Source: Verrucomicrobiota bacterium (GTDB taxonomy: Bacteria; Verrucomicrobiota; Verrucomicrobiia; Verrucomicrobiales; Akkermansiaceae). Taken from it: a DNA stretch of 64,000 bases. The notes beneath the pieces were generated by a model. The model saw only the letters and a program-made list of their open reading frames with translations. It was not told the origin of the DNA and ran no database searches. The stretch covers positions 120,511 to 184,510 of the forward strand of contig JAFLEH010000011.1 in assembly GCA_017301995.1 (NCBI GenBank), given 5' to 3'. Of the stretch, positions 1 to 8,836 are shown piece by piece. Positions within the stretch are counted from its first letter, which is position 1; each line of letters starts with the position of its first letter. A program made the position numbers and the translations under genes.

Positions 1-1075
1 TTAGGGAAAACTCGGCGCCAGGATCACCGGATTCCGAAACGCCGCGTATTTCGCCGGCGAGTTTGTTTCCGCCGCCCTGATCCACGCCGGTGCGGAGCTT
101 GTGATTGTTAGCCGGAGCGGCCGCGGGCGGAGTGTTGGACTTAGCCTGGATCCAACTCCGGTTCCAGAAAACATGCCACCATTGGCGGTGCGCATCCAGG
201 CGGGCCGCAAAGTCGATGGCGTCGGTGGATGTGACCTGCCCGTCGATTTTCGCGAGCCATTGCTCTGGGGTCGCCGGATGGAGAGTGAGGACGTGGATGT
301 CGAACCGATGGGCGGTGCCACTCCCCGATCGGAGTGTTAGGTCGTCGGCGCGCTCGGGCCGGGTGGCGGTGACGACCGCGCCGAAAGTGCGGTGCAGCAA
401 TGGATCCTCGCGTTCGAAGCCGGTCACGCCCTGGATGCGCGCGTGGGCCGACGGTCCCACCGATTTGATGTTGTGATGATACCAACCGATCCGGTCCTTT
501 TGGTTGGATAGGAAAACGTCGGGTTCGACCACGGTGGGAGCGGCCTCGCCAGCCGGGGCTTTGTTCATCACGTCGCTGCATTCGATGCTGGCGAGCGTCT
601 CCCGTTTTGTCCGCCATGGTTCGAGGACGGCGGTGGCCTTGGTGGGTTTGTTGGAGACTGCTTCGACGTGGATCACCGGACGGTTGGCATCCGCCCAAAG
701 TCGGAGCACGGTTCCATCGCCATAGCTGACTTTCATCATGCCTTCCGCCAAGGCCAATTCCTGTTTGAACGGGGAAACCGGTGGTGCCGGATCGAGTTTC
801 ACCCGGACCTTGCCGAGTTTGACCAACCGGGCGTTGTCGTCCCAGGCGTCGGTCTTTCCGATGTAGAAACACAAATCCCCGGAAGGCTCGATCCAGGCGT
901 TTAGCGAGATGTCGCCGTTGCCCAGCGGCATCGACCCGTGACAGTCCTTGCTCGGAGAGTCCCAGGTTAGATGATAGCCCGTCACCGGGGAAGGCTCCGC
1001 GGCGGACGCCACCGGAAACGAGGCAAGGAGCACAAGCGAAAGGAGGGAACGACGGGCTGTCGGGATCATGCGCAT
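1..1075 (-). CDS. DUF5703-type secreted glycoside-hydrolase-like protein (partial)
   Basis: This reading frame runs off the left edge of the window, so only the N-terminal 358 residues are visible. It opens with a signal peptide (MRMIPTARRSLLSLVLLASF followed by an Ala-rich cleavage region). The segment GSMPLGNGDISLNAWIEPSG and the following FYIGKTDAWDDNARLVKLG are characteristic of DUF5703 proteins, which resemble the N-terminal beta-sandwich of GH95-like alpha/alpha-toroid glycosidases. A second ATG two codons downstream is equally possible. It is divergent from the DUF5107 gene, with a 209-bp gap that must hold both promoters. The substrate cannot be told from the sequence; export and handling of a plant or algal glycan is an inference from the neighbours. 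Confidence 0.8.
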   Translation of the reverse strand, partial: MRMIPTARRSLLSLVLLASFPVASAAEPSPVTGYHLTWDSPSKDCHGSMPLGNGDISLNAWIEPSGDLCFYIGKTDAWDDNARLVKLGKVRVKLDPAPPVSPFKQELALAEGMMKVSYGDGTVLRLWADANRPVIHVEAVSNKPTKATAVLEPWRTKRETLASIECSDVMNKAPAGEAAPTVVEPDVFLSNQKDRIGWYHHNIKSVGPSAHARIQGVTGFEREDPLLHRTFGAVVTATRPERADDLTLRSGSGTAHRFDIHVLTLHPATPEQWLAKIDGQVTSTDAIDFAARLDAHRQWWHVFWNRSWIQAKSNTPPAAAPANNHKLRTGVDQGGGNKLAGEIRGVSESGDPGAEFSL

Positions 1076-1284
1076 GGTTACGGGATGCGGGGTTGGAAAT
1101 TTTCAAACCGGACGGACACAGCATAGACGCAGGCACCCGGCCCCGCCTATATCCGAATTCGCCGAAATTGTGTCTTTTCCGGGTGTTTTCCGAACTCGGG
1201 GGGGAAGCTGTGATCAACGGGTTGCGTGAAAGAGACCGGCGCGCGCGGATCGTTTAAGAGCGGTCGTCCGATCATTTGTCATCC

Positions 1285-3378
1285 ATGTCTCCGCTATCAA
1301 CCCGCCCGACCAACGCCGTTTTGGATTCTCCCTCCGTTTCACCCACCCTGAAACGGGAAACCCGCAGATGGCTTGCGGCCGGATTGGGCGGTGAAAATCC
1401 CCAACCTGTGTTTCACGCGGTGCCGGATGACACGCCCGTGGTCGCGCTGCCGGGATTGGCCCCCGAAATCGCCCGCGACATCGGCAAGAACTGCGGGCGG
1501 CGTGTGCTGCCCTATCGGATGCAGGATCGCTACGACAGAAATCGGGAACCGCGCGATTTTTGCAGCGTGACCCTCGACAACGGCTTGCTCAAGGCGGTGT
1601 TCCTTCCGGAATTGGGAGGACGGCTGGTTTCGCTCTTTGATCGCGAGGCAAACCGTGAACTGCTGTTCGACAATCCGGTGTTCCAGCCGGCGAATCTCGC
1701 GCTGCGCGACGCATGGTTCGCCGGAGGGATCGAGTGGAACGTCGGCCGCTTTGGCCACGCGCATCACACCTGCGCGCCGGTGTTTGCCGCGGCCATTCCG
1801 GGAGTCTGTGGCGGCCAAGGGCTGAGGCTCTACGACTTCGAGCGGCTCAGCGGATTGTTTTGGCAGTTGGATTTCCATCTGCCTCCAGGATCGCGGTTTT
1901 TATATGTATTCACACGGGTTTTGAATCCGCGCGATGAGGAGGTGCCGCTGTATTGGTGGTCCAATATCGCGGTTCCGGAGACACCCGGCTTGCGGGTGCT
2001 TGCGCCCGCCGAAGAAAGCGTGTTTGTTTCCTACAGCGATCCATCCGGACGCCTAGCATACGGGCAGGCGAGGCTTCCCGGATTGCCCACCATCGGCGGA
2101 AACGATGGGACCTATCCGGAGAACCTCGGATTCACCAACGAGTTCTTCTTCCAATGCCAGGGCGAGGCCATGCCGTGGGAGGCGGCGCTGGACGCCACCG
2201 GAGCCGGTTTGTTGGAAGCCTCCACGCCGCCGCTGAACGTGCGCAAGGTGTTTTCGTGGGGCATGCATGCGGGAGGGCGCCGCTGGCAGGATTATCTAAC
2301 TGGAGACGGGCGTTCCTATCTGGAAATCCAGGCGGGTCTCGCACCCACCCAGCAACACACCATTCCGATGGCGGCCAACAGTTCGCTTTCCTGGACACAG
2401 GCGTTCGGTTTCCTCCAGGCGGATGCGGCGCGGGTTCATCATGCGGATTGGTCCGTGGCGCGCGGCGCTGTCAGGGAAGCGATGGAACCGCGTATCAGCG
2501 CGTCCGATCTCGCGCGCATCCATCAGGCCGCTTCGGTGTTGGCGGATCGTGCTGGCATTGAGGCGCTCCATTCGGGATCCGGGTGGGGCGCATTGGAGTT
2601 GGCGCGACGGGGCAGCGCGGGATTGGATGCGTTGCCCGCCGCATTCGATTTCGCGCCGGAAACCATGGGTCCCGACCAGCAAGCATGGCTTGGACTCGTC
2701 GTATCGGACGTGTTTCCGGACCCGGATCCGTCCGATCCGCCGGGAGCTTGGATGATCCAAACTGAATGGCTGGAATTGTTGGAACGCCATCTGGCAAATG
2801 CCAGCCGCCCGTCATGGTTCGCTCTGCTCCATCTCGGAGTGATGAGGATGGAAGCGGGGGACGAGGCCGGTGCGGTGGCGGCATGGGAAGAATCCATGGG
2901 AGCGAGTCCATCCGCCTGGGCGTGCCGCAATCTCGCGGCGGCGGCCGCCAGGCGAGGAGACCGGGACGGGGCGTTGGAGCGATACGCGCGGGCGTGGAAG
3001 CTCGCCACCGAGGCAGGTCCGCCCGATGCGTCGTTCGCCATCGAATATCTCACGGAGTCGAATCTCGCCGGCCGCTTCGGCATGTCATGGACATTCTATC
3101 TGAATCTTCCCGGCACCCTCCGCGAATCCGATCCGGTGCGCTTGGAAGCGGCCAAAGCCGCCTTCGCGCTTGATGATTTGGACTTTGTGGAGTCCGTGCT
3201 GGCGCGGGAGTTCGCAACCGTCCGCGAGGGTGCCCGCGACCTAACGGAGTTGTGGTTCGGTGTCCAGGCCAAACGCATTGCGGAGGGTCTCGGCGTGCCT
3301 GCGGATGAGGGAATCTCCGAGAAGGTTAGACAAACCATGCGTCCCCCGTTTTTGATCGACTTCCGGGTTAACGAATAG
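1285..3378 (+). CDS. DUF5107 domain protein with C-terminal TPR-like helices
   Basis: This is a 697-residue protein. Residues about 85-370 match the DUF5107 beta-sandwich type (FLPELGGRLVSLFDREANRE, then NPVFQPANLALRDAWFAGG and GIEWNVGRFGH), a fold related to galactose-mutarotase-like domains. The C-terminal part, from about residue 480, is helical and Ala-rich with TPR-like repeats (for example GDEAGAVAAWEESMGASPSA). There is no obvious signal peptide, so it is probably cytoplasmic. The ATG at 1285 is preferred over an in-frame TTG nine bases upstream; neither has a Shine-Dalgarno sequence. It is followed after 12 bases by the DUF6067 gene, so the two probably form an operon in glycan metabolism. 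The biochemical role of DUF5107 is not established. Confidence 0.85.
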   Translation: MSPLSTRPTNAVLDSPSVSPTLKRETRRWLAAGLGGENPQPVFHAVPDDTPVVALPGLAPEIARDIGKNCGRRVLPYRMQDRYDRNREPRDFCSVTLDNGLLKAVFLPELGGRLVSLFDREANRELLFDNPVFQPANLALRDAWFAGGIEWNVGRFGHAHHTCAPVFAAAIPGVCGGQGLRLYDFERLSGLFWQLDFHLPPGSRFLYVFTRVLNPRDEEVPLYWWSNIAVPETPGLRVLAPAEESVFVSYSDPSGRLAYGQARLPGLPTIGGNDGTYPENLGFTNEFFFQCQGEAMPWEAALDATGAGLLEASTPPLNVRKVFSWGMHAGGRRWQDYLTGDGRSYLEIQAGLAPTQQHTIPMAANSSLSWTQAFGFLQADAARVHHADWSVARGAVREAMEPRISASDLARIHQAASVLADRAGIEALHSGSGWGALELARRGSAGLDALPAAFDFAPETMGPDQQAWLGLVVSDVFPDPDPSDPPGAWMIQTEWLELLERHLANASRPSWFALLHLGVMRMEAGDEAGAVAAWEESMGASPSAWACRNLAAAAARRGDRDGALERYARAWKLATEAGPPDASFAIEYLTESNLAGRFGMSWTFYLNLPGTLRESDPVRLEAAKAAFALDDLDFVESVLAREFATVREGARDLTELWFGVQAKRIAEGLGVPADEGISEKVRQTMRPPFLIDFRVNE

Positions 3379-3390
3379 CCCACCAATGCC

Positions 3391-6300
3391 ATGAAACGCC
3401 TGCTTGCTCTTGTGCTAATTCTTGGAACAGTTATCGCGCGGTCCGCGCCAACGCCCGGCGAACCCCACGCGGACTATGGCGTGCCCGACCGCCCATGGAA
3501 GATTGAACTCGGGCACCATCGGGCGTTGGTTGAAGTGGAACAACCGGCGGATGTGGTTCACGCCCATCTGCCGTGGCGCGTTCAGTTCGGAGGCATGGAG
3601 AACCACCGGATCATCGTGATCCATGCCGCCAGTGGACAGGAAATCGCCAATGTGGTGCGGGCCGCCGCCGACCGGATCGCTGGTGACATTTTGTTTGAGG
3701 CGAAGGGTGCCGGCACCTATTTCATCCACTATCTGCCGCTGCGGCCCTATCAAAGCCTGAACGATCCCAGCGACTATGTGCCCTACACATGCGCCGCGAC
3801 ACCGGAGTGGCGGTCCAGGAACGGACTGGACGACGCGGGACTCGCTATCAAGTCATGGATGGGAAAGTTTCCCGAGGCGAAGCTCGTGCGGTTCGAGGCA
3901 CGCAGCGAAATGGACCGTTTCGATCCGATGGCGGTGATCGCCACCCCGGAGGAGACGGCGGCACTGTTGGGCTCCTCGCCACCGCCGATGGTGCTGTTTC
4001 CCGAAGACCGGACTCGTCCGATCCGGATGAAACGCGATCTGCCGCTGCGGTGGATCGAGACCGGACCGTCGGACACGTTCACCGGTGCCGCCCAACAGGA
4101 CGAATACTACACCTTCCAAGTCGGAGTCTTCGCGCCAAAGCAGGCGCTCAGCCGGATTTCCGCAGAGCCAACCGATCTATCGGGACCGGATGGTGCGAAG
4201 ATTCCGGCGTCGGCGGTCACCTGCTTCAATCTGGGCGGGATTGATAGCAAGGGCGCGCCGTTTTCGAAGACCGTCAACGTGCCGGCGGGCGGCGTGCAGG
4301 CGCTTTGGTTCGGGGTGGACGTGGCGGCCGACCAAAAGCCCGGTATCTATCAGGGAACCATCGCCGTGGGAGCGGACGGAGTTGCGCCAATGACGATCGC
4401 CGTGCGGTTGGAGGTGGCTGAGGGGAAGATCGCCGCGCGTGGTGACAACGAGCCATGGCGGCACTCGCGCCTGCGCTGGCTCAACTCGACCGCTGGGACC
4501 GGCGGGTCGGTTCCTTCGTCTCACAACCCGATCAAGGTTGATGGGGGAAAGATATCTTGTTCGGGGCGCACCATTACACTCGCCCGCTCCGGGTTGCCCA
4601 CGCAGATCGCCGCGGGCGGGAAGACCGCGCTGGCGGAACCGATGCGGTTCGTAATCGAAGGGAATGCGGGTCCGATCGATGTAAAGACCGATGCTCTCGA
4701 GTGGGTGAGGCAGACACCCGCCCGCGTGTCTTGGAAAAGCCGATCCGGAGCGCCGGGCATGGAACTCGGATGCGAGGGAGAACTCGAATATGATGGCCAT
4801 GCGCGCTATCGCATTTTTCTAACCGCATCCGGTGATCTCGATTTGCGCGACATCCGCCTTGAGCTTCCGCTGAGGCCGGAAGCCGCGCCCTATCTGCTCG
4901 GCGCGGGTTATGCGGGCGGGGCGCGGCCGGAGGATTTCCGTTGGGCGTGGCAGGGGCCGTACAACAGCTTCTGGATCGGCTCCGCCGATGTGGGGTTGCA
5001 ATGCAAGCTCTTGGGAGGTTCCTACACCGGACCGATGCTCGCTCTCTACCACCCGGCCCCGCCGGCGTCGTGGTTCAACGGCGGAAAGGGCGGGCTAACC
5101 ATCTCGGAGCGGGGCGGTATCGTGCTGGCAAGCGCGTTCTCCGGGCCGCGGCGGATCAAGGCCGGTGAATCGCTCGTTTTCGAGTTCTCCCTGCTGACGA
5201 CCCCGGTGCGGCCGTTGGATCCGTCCGCCCATCTTCGGTCGCGCTATTTCCACTGCGGCGACAACTGGCGGGCCGATGGCGCCGGCAACGACCCGCTCCC
5301 TCCCAAGGAGATGCTCAAGGCCGGCGTGAACGTGGTGAACCTCCATCACGCCTCGACCTTCAATCCTTATATCAACTATCCGTTTCTCCGGTCCGCGGAG
5401 CTGCGCGACCTGACATCCCGGATGCACCAACACGGTGTGAAAATCAAGATCTACGACACCGTGCGCGAATTGACCAACATGGTGACCGAGATCTGGGCGC
5501 TGCGCAGTCTCGGCGACGAGGTGTTCGCAAATGGGGGAGGCGGTGGTTACGCCTGGTGCCGCGAGCACCTGCTGGATGGCTATCAACCCGCGTGGTTCCA
5601 GCGGTTCGGCGACTCGCCGCCGGATGCGGCTATGGTCACGAGCGGCGATTCCCGATGGTATAACTATTACGTCGAAGGCATCCGCTGGCTGGTGGAAAAC
5701 ACCGGCATCGACGGACTCTATCTGGACGACGTGAGTTACGACCGCCGCATTCTGCAACGGGTCCGCACGGTGATGGATTCGGTGAAACCCGGATGTCTCA
5801 TTGATCTTCACTCCAATACCGGATTTTCGATCGGCGCGGCGAACCATTATGCCGAGTTCATGCCCTACCTCGACCGCGTATGGTTTGGCGAGAGCTTCAA
5901 CTATGCCGCGCTCACGCCCGACCAGTGGCTGGTGCAGGTTTCCGGCATTCCGTTCGGGGTGATGGGCGAGATGTTGCACGAGGGTGGCCATCCGTGGCGT
6001 GGCGCGGTGTTTGGTCTAACCAACCGACTCGGTTGGGTGACCAACGGCCACCGTTGCGATCCGCGGCCGGTGTGGAAGATATGGGATCGGTTCGGGATCG
6101 CGGATTCGCGCATGGCCGGTTGGTGGGAGGCCGGATGTCCGGTGAAATGCTCGCATCCGCAGGTCAGGGCCACCGTGTTTGCGAAAAAGGGGTCGGCGAT
6201 GATCGCATTGGCAAACTGGGCAGCGGAACCCGTCGAAACGGATCTGGCCGTGGATTGGAAGTCGCTCGGATTGGATCCCTCGAAGGTGATTTTGTTCGCG

Positions 6301-7020
6301 CCGGCGTCACCCGGATTCCAGAGGGCTGCGAAGTGGCGGCCCGGCGGAAAGATCCGCATTCCCGCCGGACGGGGATGGCTGATTCTGGCCGATGAGAAAG
6401 GACCGGTCGCGGGAGTGGATGATGCCGATGGCATGGCCGGGCGTCCCGTGATCGGCGAGGTTTCGTTTGATAGAGGATTGCCTTCGGAATGGCGCGCCGT
6501 CGTTTCCAATCAGGCGGGATCCTCGGTGGTCCCGGCGGAAGGAGGCGTGGAGATCCGCGCGGCGGCGAATATCGGGACCGTGATCGAGTGTGACCTGCCG
6601 GAAGGCGTCGGAGCCGTGGAATGCCTGGTCTCGCCTGGAACCGATCGTGGCGAAACGTGGGGGCCCGGATTGAGCCTGGTTTGGTCAGACGGGAGGACGG
6701 TTAGAATCAACGCCCGGATGCCGGAAGGGCGGTTTGGCGTGGATGTGAGCGGGATGCCCCAGCGGTTCGGCGGACGAATGGAGGGAAATGCGATCGCTTT
6801 CAGAATCCGGATAGACGGGCGGCGTGTGATTGCCGAGGCGATGAACGATTCGGCCGACGGGGATTGGCAGGAGATCGCCGGGATTCCGCTTGATGGGTTC
6901 ATCGGGCGTCCGGTGAAGATGCGGATCGGAAAGGAATGCGGCGCGGATGGCGTGAAAGATAACAGCGCTCCGGGAAGCCCCGGCAAACTCATCATTCGCA
7001 ACGCGAAATGGTATCGGTGA
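3391..7020 (+). CDS. secreted DUF6067 glycoside-hydrolase-like protein
   Basis: This is a 1209-residue protein with a clear signal peptide (MKRLLALVLILGTVIARSAP). The central part, residues about 600-900, looks like a TIM-barrel glycosidase: HASTFNPYINYP, GIDGLYLDDVSYDRRI (acidic pair at a barrel strand end) and DLHSNTGFSIGAANHYAEF. This is the pattern of DUF6067 proteins, which are annotated as glycoside-hydrolase-domain proteins. N-terminal residues 200-600 form beta-rich domains. The last 170 residues resemble a jelly-roll carbohydrate-binding module. It lies directly downstream of the DUF5107 gene and is convergent with the GH20 gene. The substrate and catalytic residues are unproven; the LDD aspartates are candidates. 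Confidence 0.85.
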   Translation: MKRLLALVLILGTVIARSAPTPGEPHADYGVPDRPWKIELGHHRALVEVEQPADVVHAHLPWRVQFGGMENHRIIVIHAASGQEIANVVRAAADRIAGDILFEAKGAGTYFIHYLPLRPYQSLNDPSDYVPYTCAATPEWRSRNGLDDAGLAIKSWMGKFPEAKLVRFEARSEMDRFDPMAVIATPEETAALLGSSPPPMVLFPEDRTRPIRMKRDLPLRWIETGPSDTFTGAAQQDEYYTFQVGVFAPKQALSRISAEPTDLSGPDGAKIPASAVTCFNLGGIDSKGAPFSKTVNVPAGGVQALWFGVDVAADQKPGIYQGTIAVGADGVAPMTIAVRLEVAEGKIAARGDNEPWRHSRLRWLNSTAGTGGSVPSSHNPIKVDGGKISCSGRTITLARSGLPTQIAAGGKTALAEPMRFVIEGNAGPIDVKTDALEWVRQTPARVSWKSRSGAPGMELGCEGELEYDGHARYRIFLTASGDLDLRDIRLELPLRPEAAPYLLGAGYAGGARPEDFRWAWQGPYNSFWIGSADVGLQCKLLGGSYTGPMLALYHPAPPASWFNGGKGGLTISERGGIVLASAFSGPRRIKAGESLVFEFSLLTTPVRPLDPSAHLRSRYFHCGDNWRADGAGNDPLPPKEMLKAGVNVVNLHHASTFNPYINYPFLRSAELRDLTSRMHQHGVKIKIYDTVRELTNMVTEIWALRSLGDEVFANGGGGGYAWCREHLLDGYQPAWFQRFGDSPPDAAMVTSGDSRWYNYYVEGIRWLVENTGIDGLYLDDVSYDRRILQRVRTVMDSVKPGCLIDLHSNTGFSIGAANHYAEFMPYLDRVWFGESFNYAALTPDQWLVQVSGIPFGVMGEMLHEGGHPWRGAVFGLTNRLGWVTNGHRCDPRPVWKIWDRFGIADSRMAGWWEAGCPVKCSHPQVRATVFAKKGSAMIALANWAAEPVETDLAVDWKSLGLDPSKVILFAPASPGFQRAAKWRPGGKIRIPAGRGWLILADEKGPVAGVDDADGMAGRPVIGEVSFDRGLPSEWRAVVSNQAGSSVVPAEGGVEIRAAANIGTVIECDLPEGVGAVECLVSPGTDRGETWGPGLSLVWSDGRTVRINARMPEGRFGVDVSGMPQRFGGRMEGNAIAFRIRIDGRRVIAEAMNDSADGDWQEIAGIPLDGFIGRPVKMRIGKECGADGVKDNSAPGSPGKLIIRNAKWYR

Positions 7021-7042
7021 CAGCCGGATCGTTCCGCCGCGA

Positions 7043-8599
7043 TCACGGTCCGGCGGGCAGATCGGATTTCTGATAGTGGATTCCCGATTTTTCCAGCCGT
7101 GTCAGATGCGCGCGGGCCCTGCGGGAGTAGTCTTGCCATGCGTCCCGGTTGTCCGGCGACCACCCCCGTTCGGCCAACGCCATGAGCCGGGGAAACAATT
7201 GCCGGTCCACCAATGCCGGATCGCGGTCGATGTGGGACCAGAAATTCGCCTGCAAGCCTAACACTCGGGACGCCGCTTCCGGCTTCATGCCTGCCACGGG
7301 ATCGAACGAAAAGACTTTCCGCGAGTCGATCTGACCGTAGGTGTAGTCGAAATAACAATGGCTGGTGGGACTCATGACCACATTGTGGCCCGCATCGGCG
7401 GCAGCCAGTCCACCGGCGGTGCCTCTCCAACTCATCACGGTGGCGTTGGGCGCGAGCCCGCCTTCGAGGATCTCGTCCCAACCGATCAGCCGCCGGCCCT
7501 TTGCCGCCAGATATTTTTCGATCCGGCGGATGAAATACGCCTGGAGTTCATGTTCGGTTTTGATCCCTTCCAACTTCATGCGGGCCTGGCATTTCGGACA
7601 CGATTTCCAGGCGGTCTTTGGGGTTTCGTCGCCACCGATGTGGACGAACGCGGACGGGAAGATCTCTATCACCTCATCGAGCGTCTCCTCGAGAAACCGG
7701 AAGACATCCTCGTTTCCCGCGCAGTAGATATCTTCGGTGATGTTCGGGCCTTTGAAGAACGGAAAGATTCCTCCTGATTCCTTTCCCGCGCAGGACAGGC
7801 TGGGTTTGCAGACGATCACCTCATGGCTGTGGCCCGGCATTTCGATCTCCGGCACGACGGATATGTGCCGGGCCGCGGCGTAGGCCACGATCCCGCGCAT
7901 TTGGTCCTGCGTGTAAAATCCCTGGCGCCCGGGCGGCTCGTTGAACTCCGGGGAGAAATACGCGCCGGTCTTTGTTAGCTCGGGGTGTTTTCTGATCTCG
8001 ATGCGCCAGCCTTGGTCGTCGGTCAGATGGAGGTGGAGCACATTCATCTTGAACGCGGCCATGCGGTCGATGGTCGCGCGGAGGTATTCTACGGATTGGA
8101 AGGTCCGGCTGCAATCCAGCATCAGCCCGCGCCAGCGGAAACGCGGTTGGTCCTCGATCCGGACGCACGGAATGAGGGCGCCGGCATCCGATGCGGGCGA
8201 CAGCAGATCGAGCAGCGTGGTCTGTCCCCGGAAGACGCCTTCGGCCGTTGGCGCGGCGATTTCGATTCCGTCGGCCCGGACTTCCATCCGGTATCCTTCC
8301 GGGCCGATGTTGGAGAGCTTCGGATCGAGGGTCATCCGGATGGATCCGGGCTTGGTTTCGGCGCTCACCCGAATTTCGAATCCGGTCGCCGCCTTGATCG
8401 CCGCGGATAGATTCCGTGACTCGTTTTCCAATTCGATCGGGGCCGTGACGGACGTTTCCGCCGTCAGTTTGAAGCTGCCCTCGCGAACCTCCACCTTGGC
8501 GGGCTGCGGCAACAGATTCATGCGGGGCGGGACATCGGCCCCGGAAATCGGCAGCATGGCGGTCAGCCAGATGGCGCGGGCGGTTCGGGTGGTGGTCAT
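7043..8599 (-). CDS. beta-N-acetylhexosaminidase, GH20 family
   Basis: This is a 518-residue secreted enzyme that removes terminal beta-linked N-acetylhexosamines from glycans. A signal peptide follows the chosen ATG (MTTTRTARAIWLTAMLPISG). An N-terminal GH20b alpha/beta domain precedes the catalytic barrel, which contains RFRWRGLMLDCSRTF, LHLHLTDDQGWRIEI and, near residue 320, the GH20 catalytic pair in HIGGDETPK. Upstream in-frame ATGs would add about 23 residues before the signal peptide, so the internal start is preferred. It is convergent with the DUF6067 gene, 22 bases away, and divergent from the ABC-F gene. The family assignment is firm; the specific substrate is inferred. Confidence 0.93.
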   Translation of the reverse strand: MTTTRTARAIWLTAMLPISGADVPPRMNLLPQPAKVEVREGSFKLTAETSVTAPIELENESRNLSAAIKAATGFEIRVSAETKPGSIRMTLDPKLSNIGPEGYRMEVRADGIEIAAPTAEGVFRGQTTLLDLLSPASDAGALIPCVRIEDQPRFRWRGLMLDCSRTFQSVEYLRATIDRMAAFKMNVLHLHLTDDQGWRIEIRKHPELTKTGAYFSPEFNEPPGRQGFYTQDQMRGIVAYAAARHISVVPEIEMPGHSHEVIVCKPSLSCAGKESGGIFPFFKGPNITEDIYCAGNEDVFRFLEETLDEVIEIFPSAFVHIGGDETPKTAWKSCPKCQARMKLEGIKTEHELQAYFIRRIEKYLAAKGRRLIGWDEILEGGLAPNATVMSWRGTAGGLAAADAGHNVVMSPTSHCYFDYTYGQIDSRKVFSFDPVAGMKPEAASRVLGLQANFWSHIDRDPALVDRQLFPRLMALAERGWSPDNRDAWQDYSRRARAHLTRLEKSGIHYQKSDLPAGP

Positions 8600-8836
8600 G
8601 GCGGCGTGTGTTGGTTGGAACAAAAGGAGGACCGGCATCATACGGGTGAGCGGGCCGCCGTATTGCACGGGGGATGGCAGGCATCACTGTCGGCGGGGAA
8701 TGGCCCGCTTTCGGGAGCATCGGGCCGTTTCCCTGGGGGGCTCAGCCGGAAATCGCCGGTTTGGGTGGTTTCCGGCTTGTCTGGCGGCGTGGCGCATGAC
8801 AGGGAAACGTTTCCACCCCCAGCGGGGAATTCGAAC

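Noticed and set aside
7020..7043. Bidirectional terminator between the DUF6067 and GH20 genes
   Set aside because: GCCGGA/TCCGGC blocks could pair, but the loop is long, most of it lies in or beside coding sequence, and there is no T-run.
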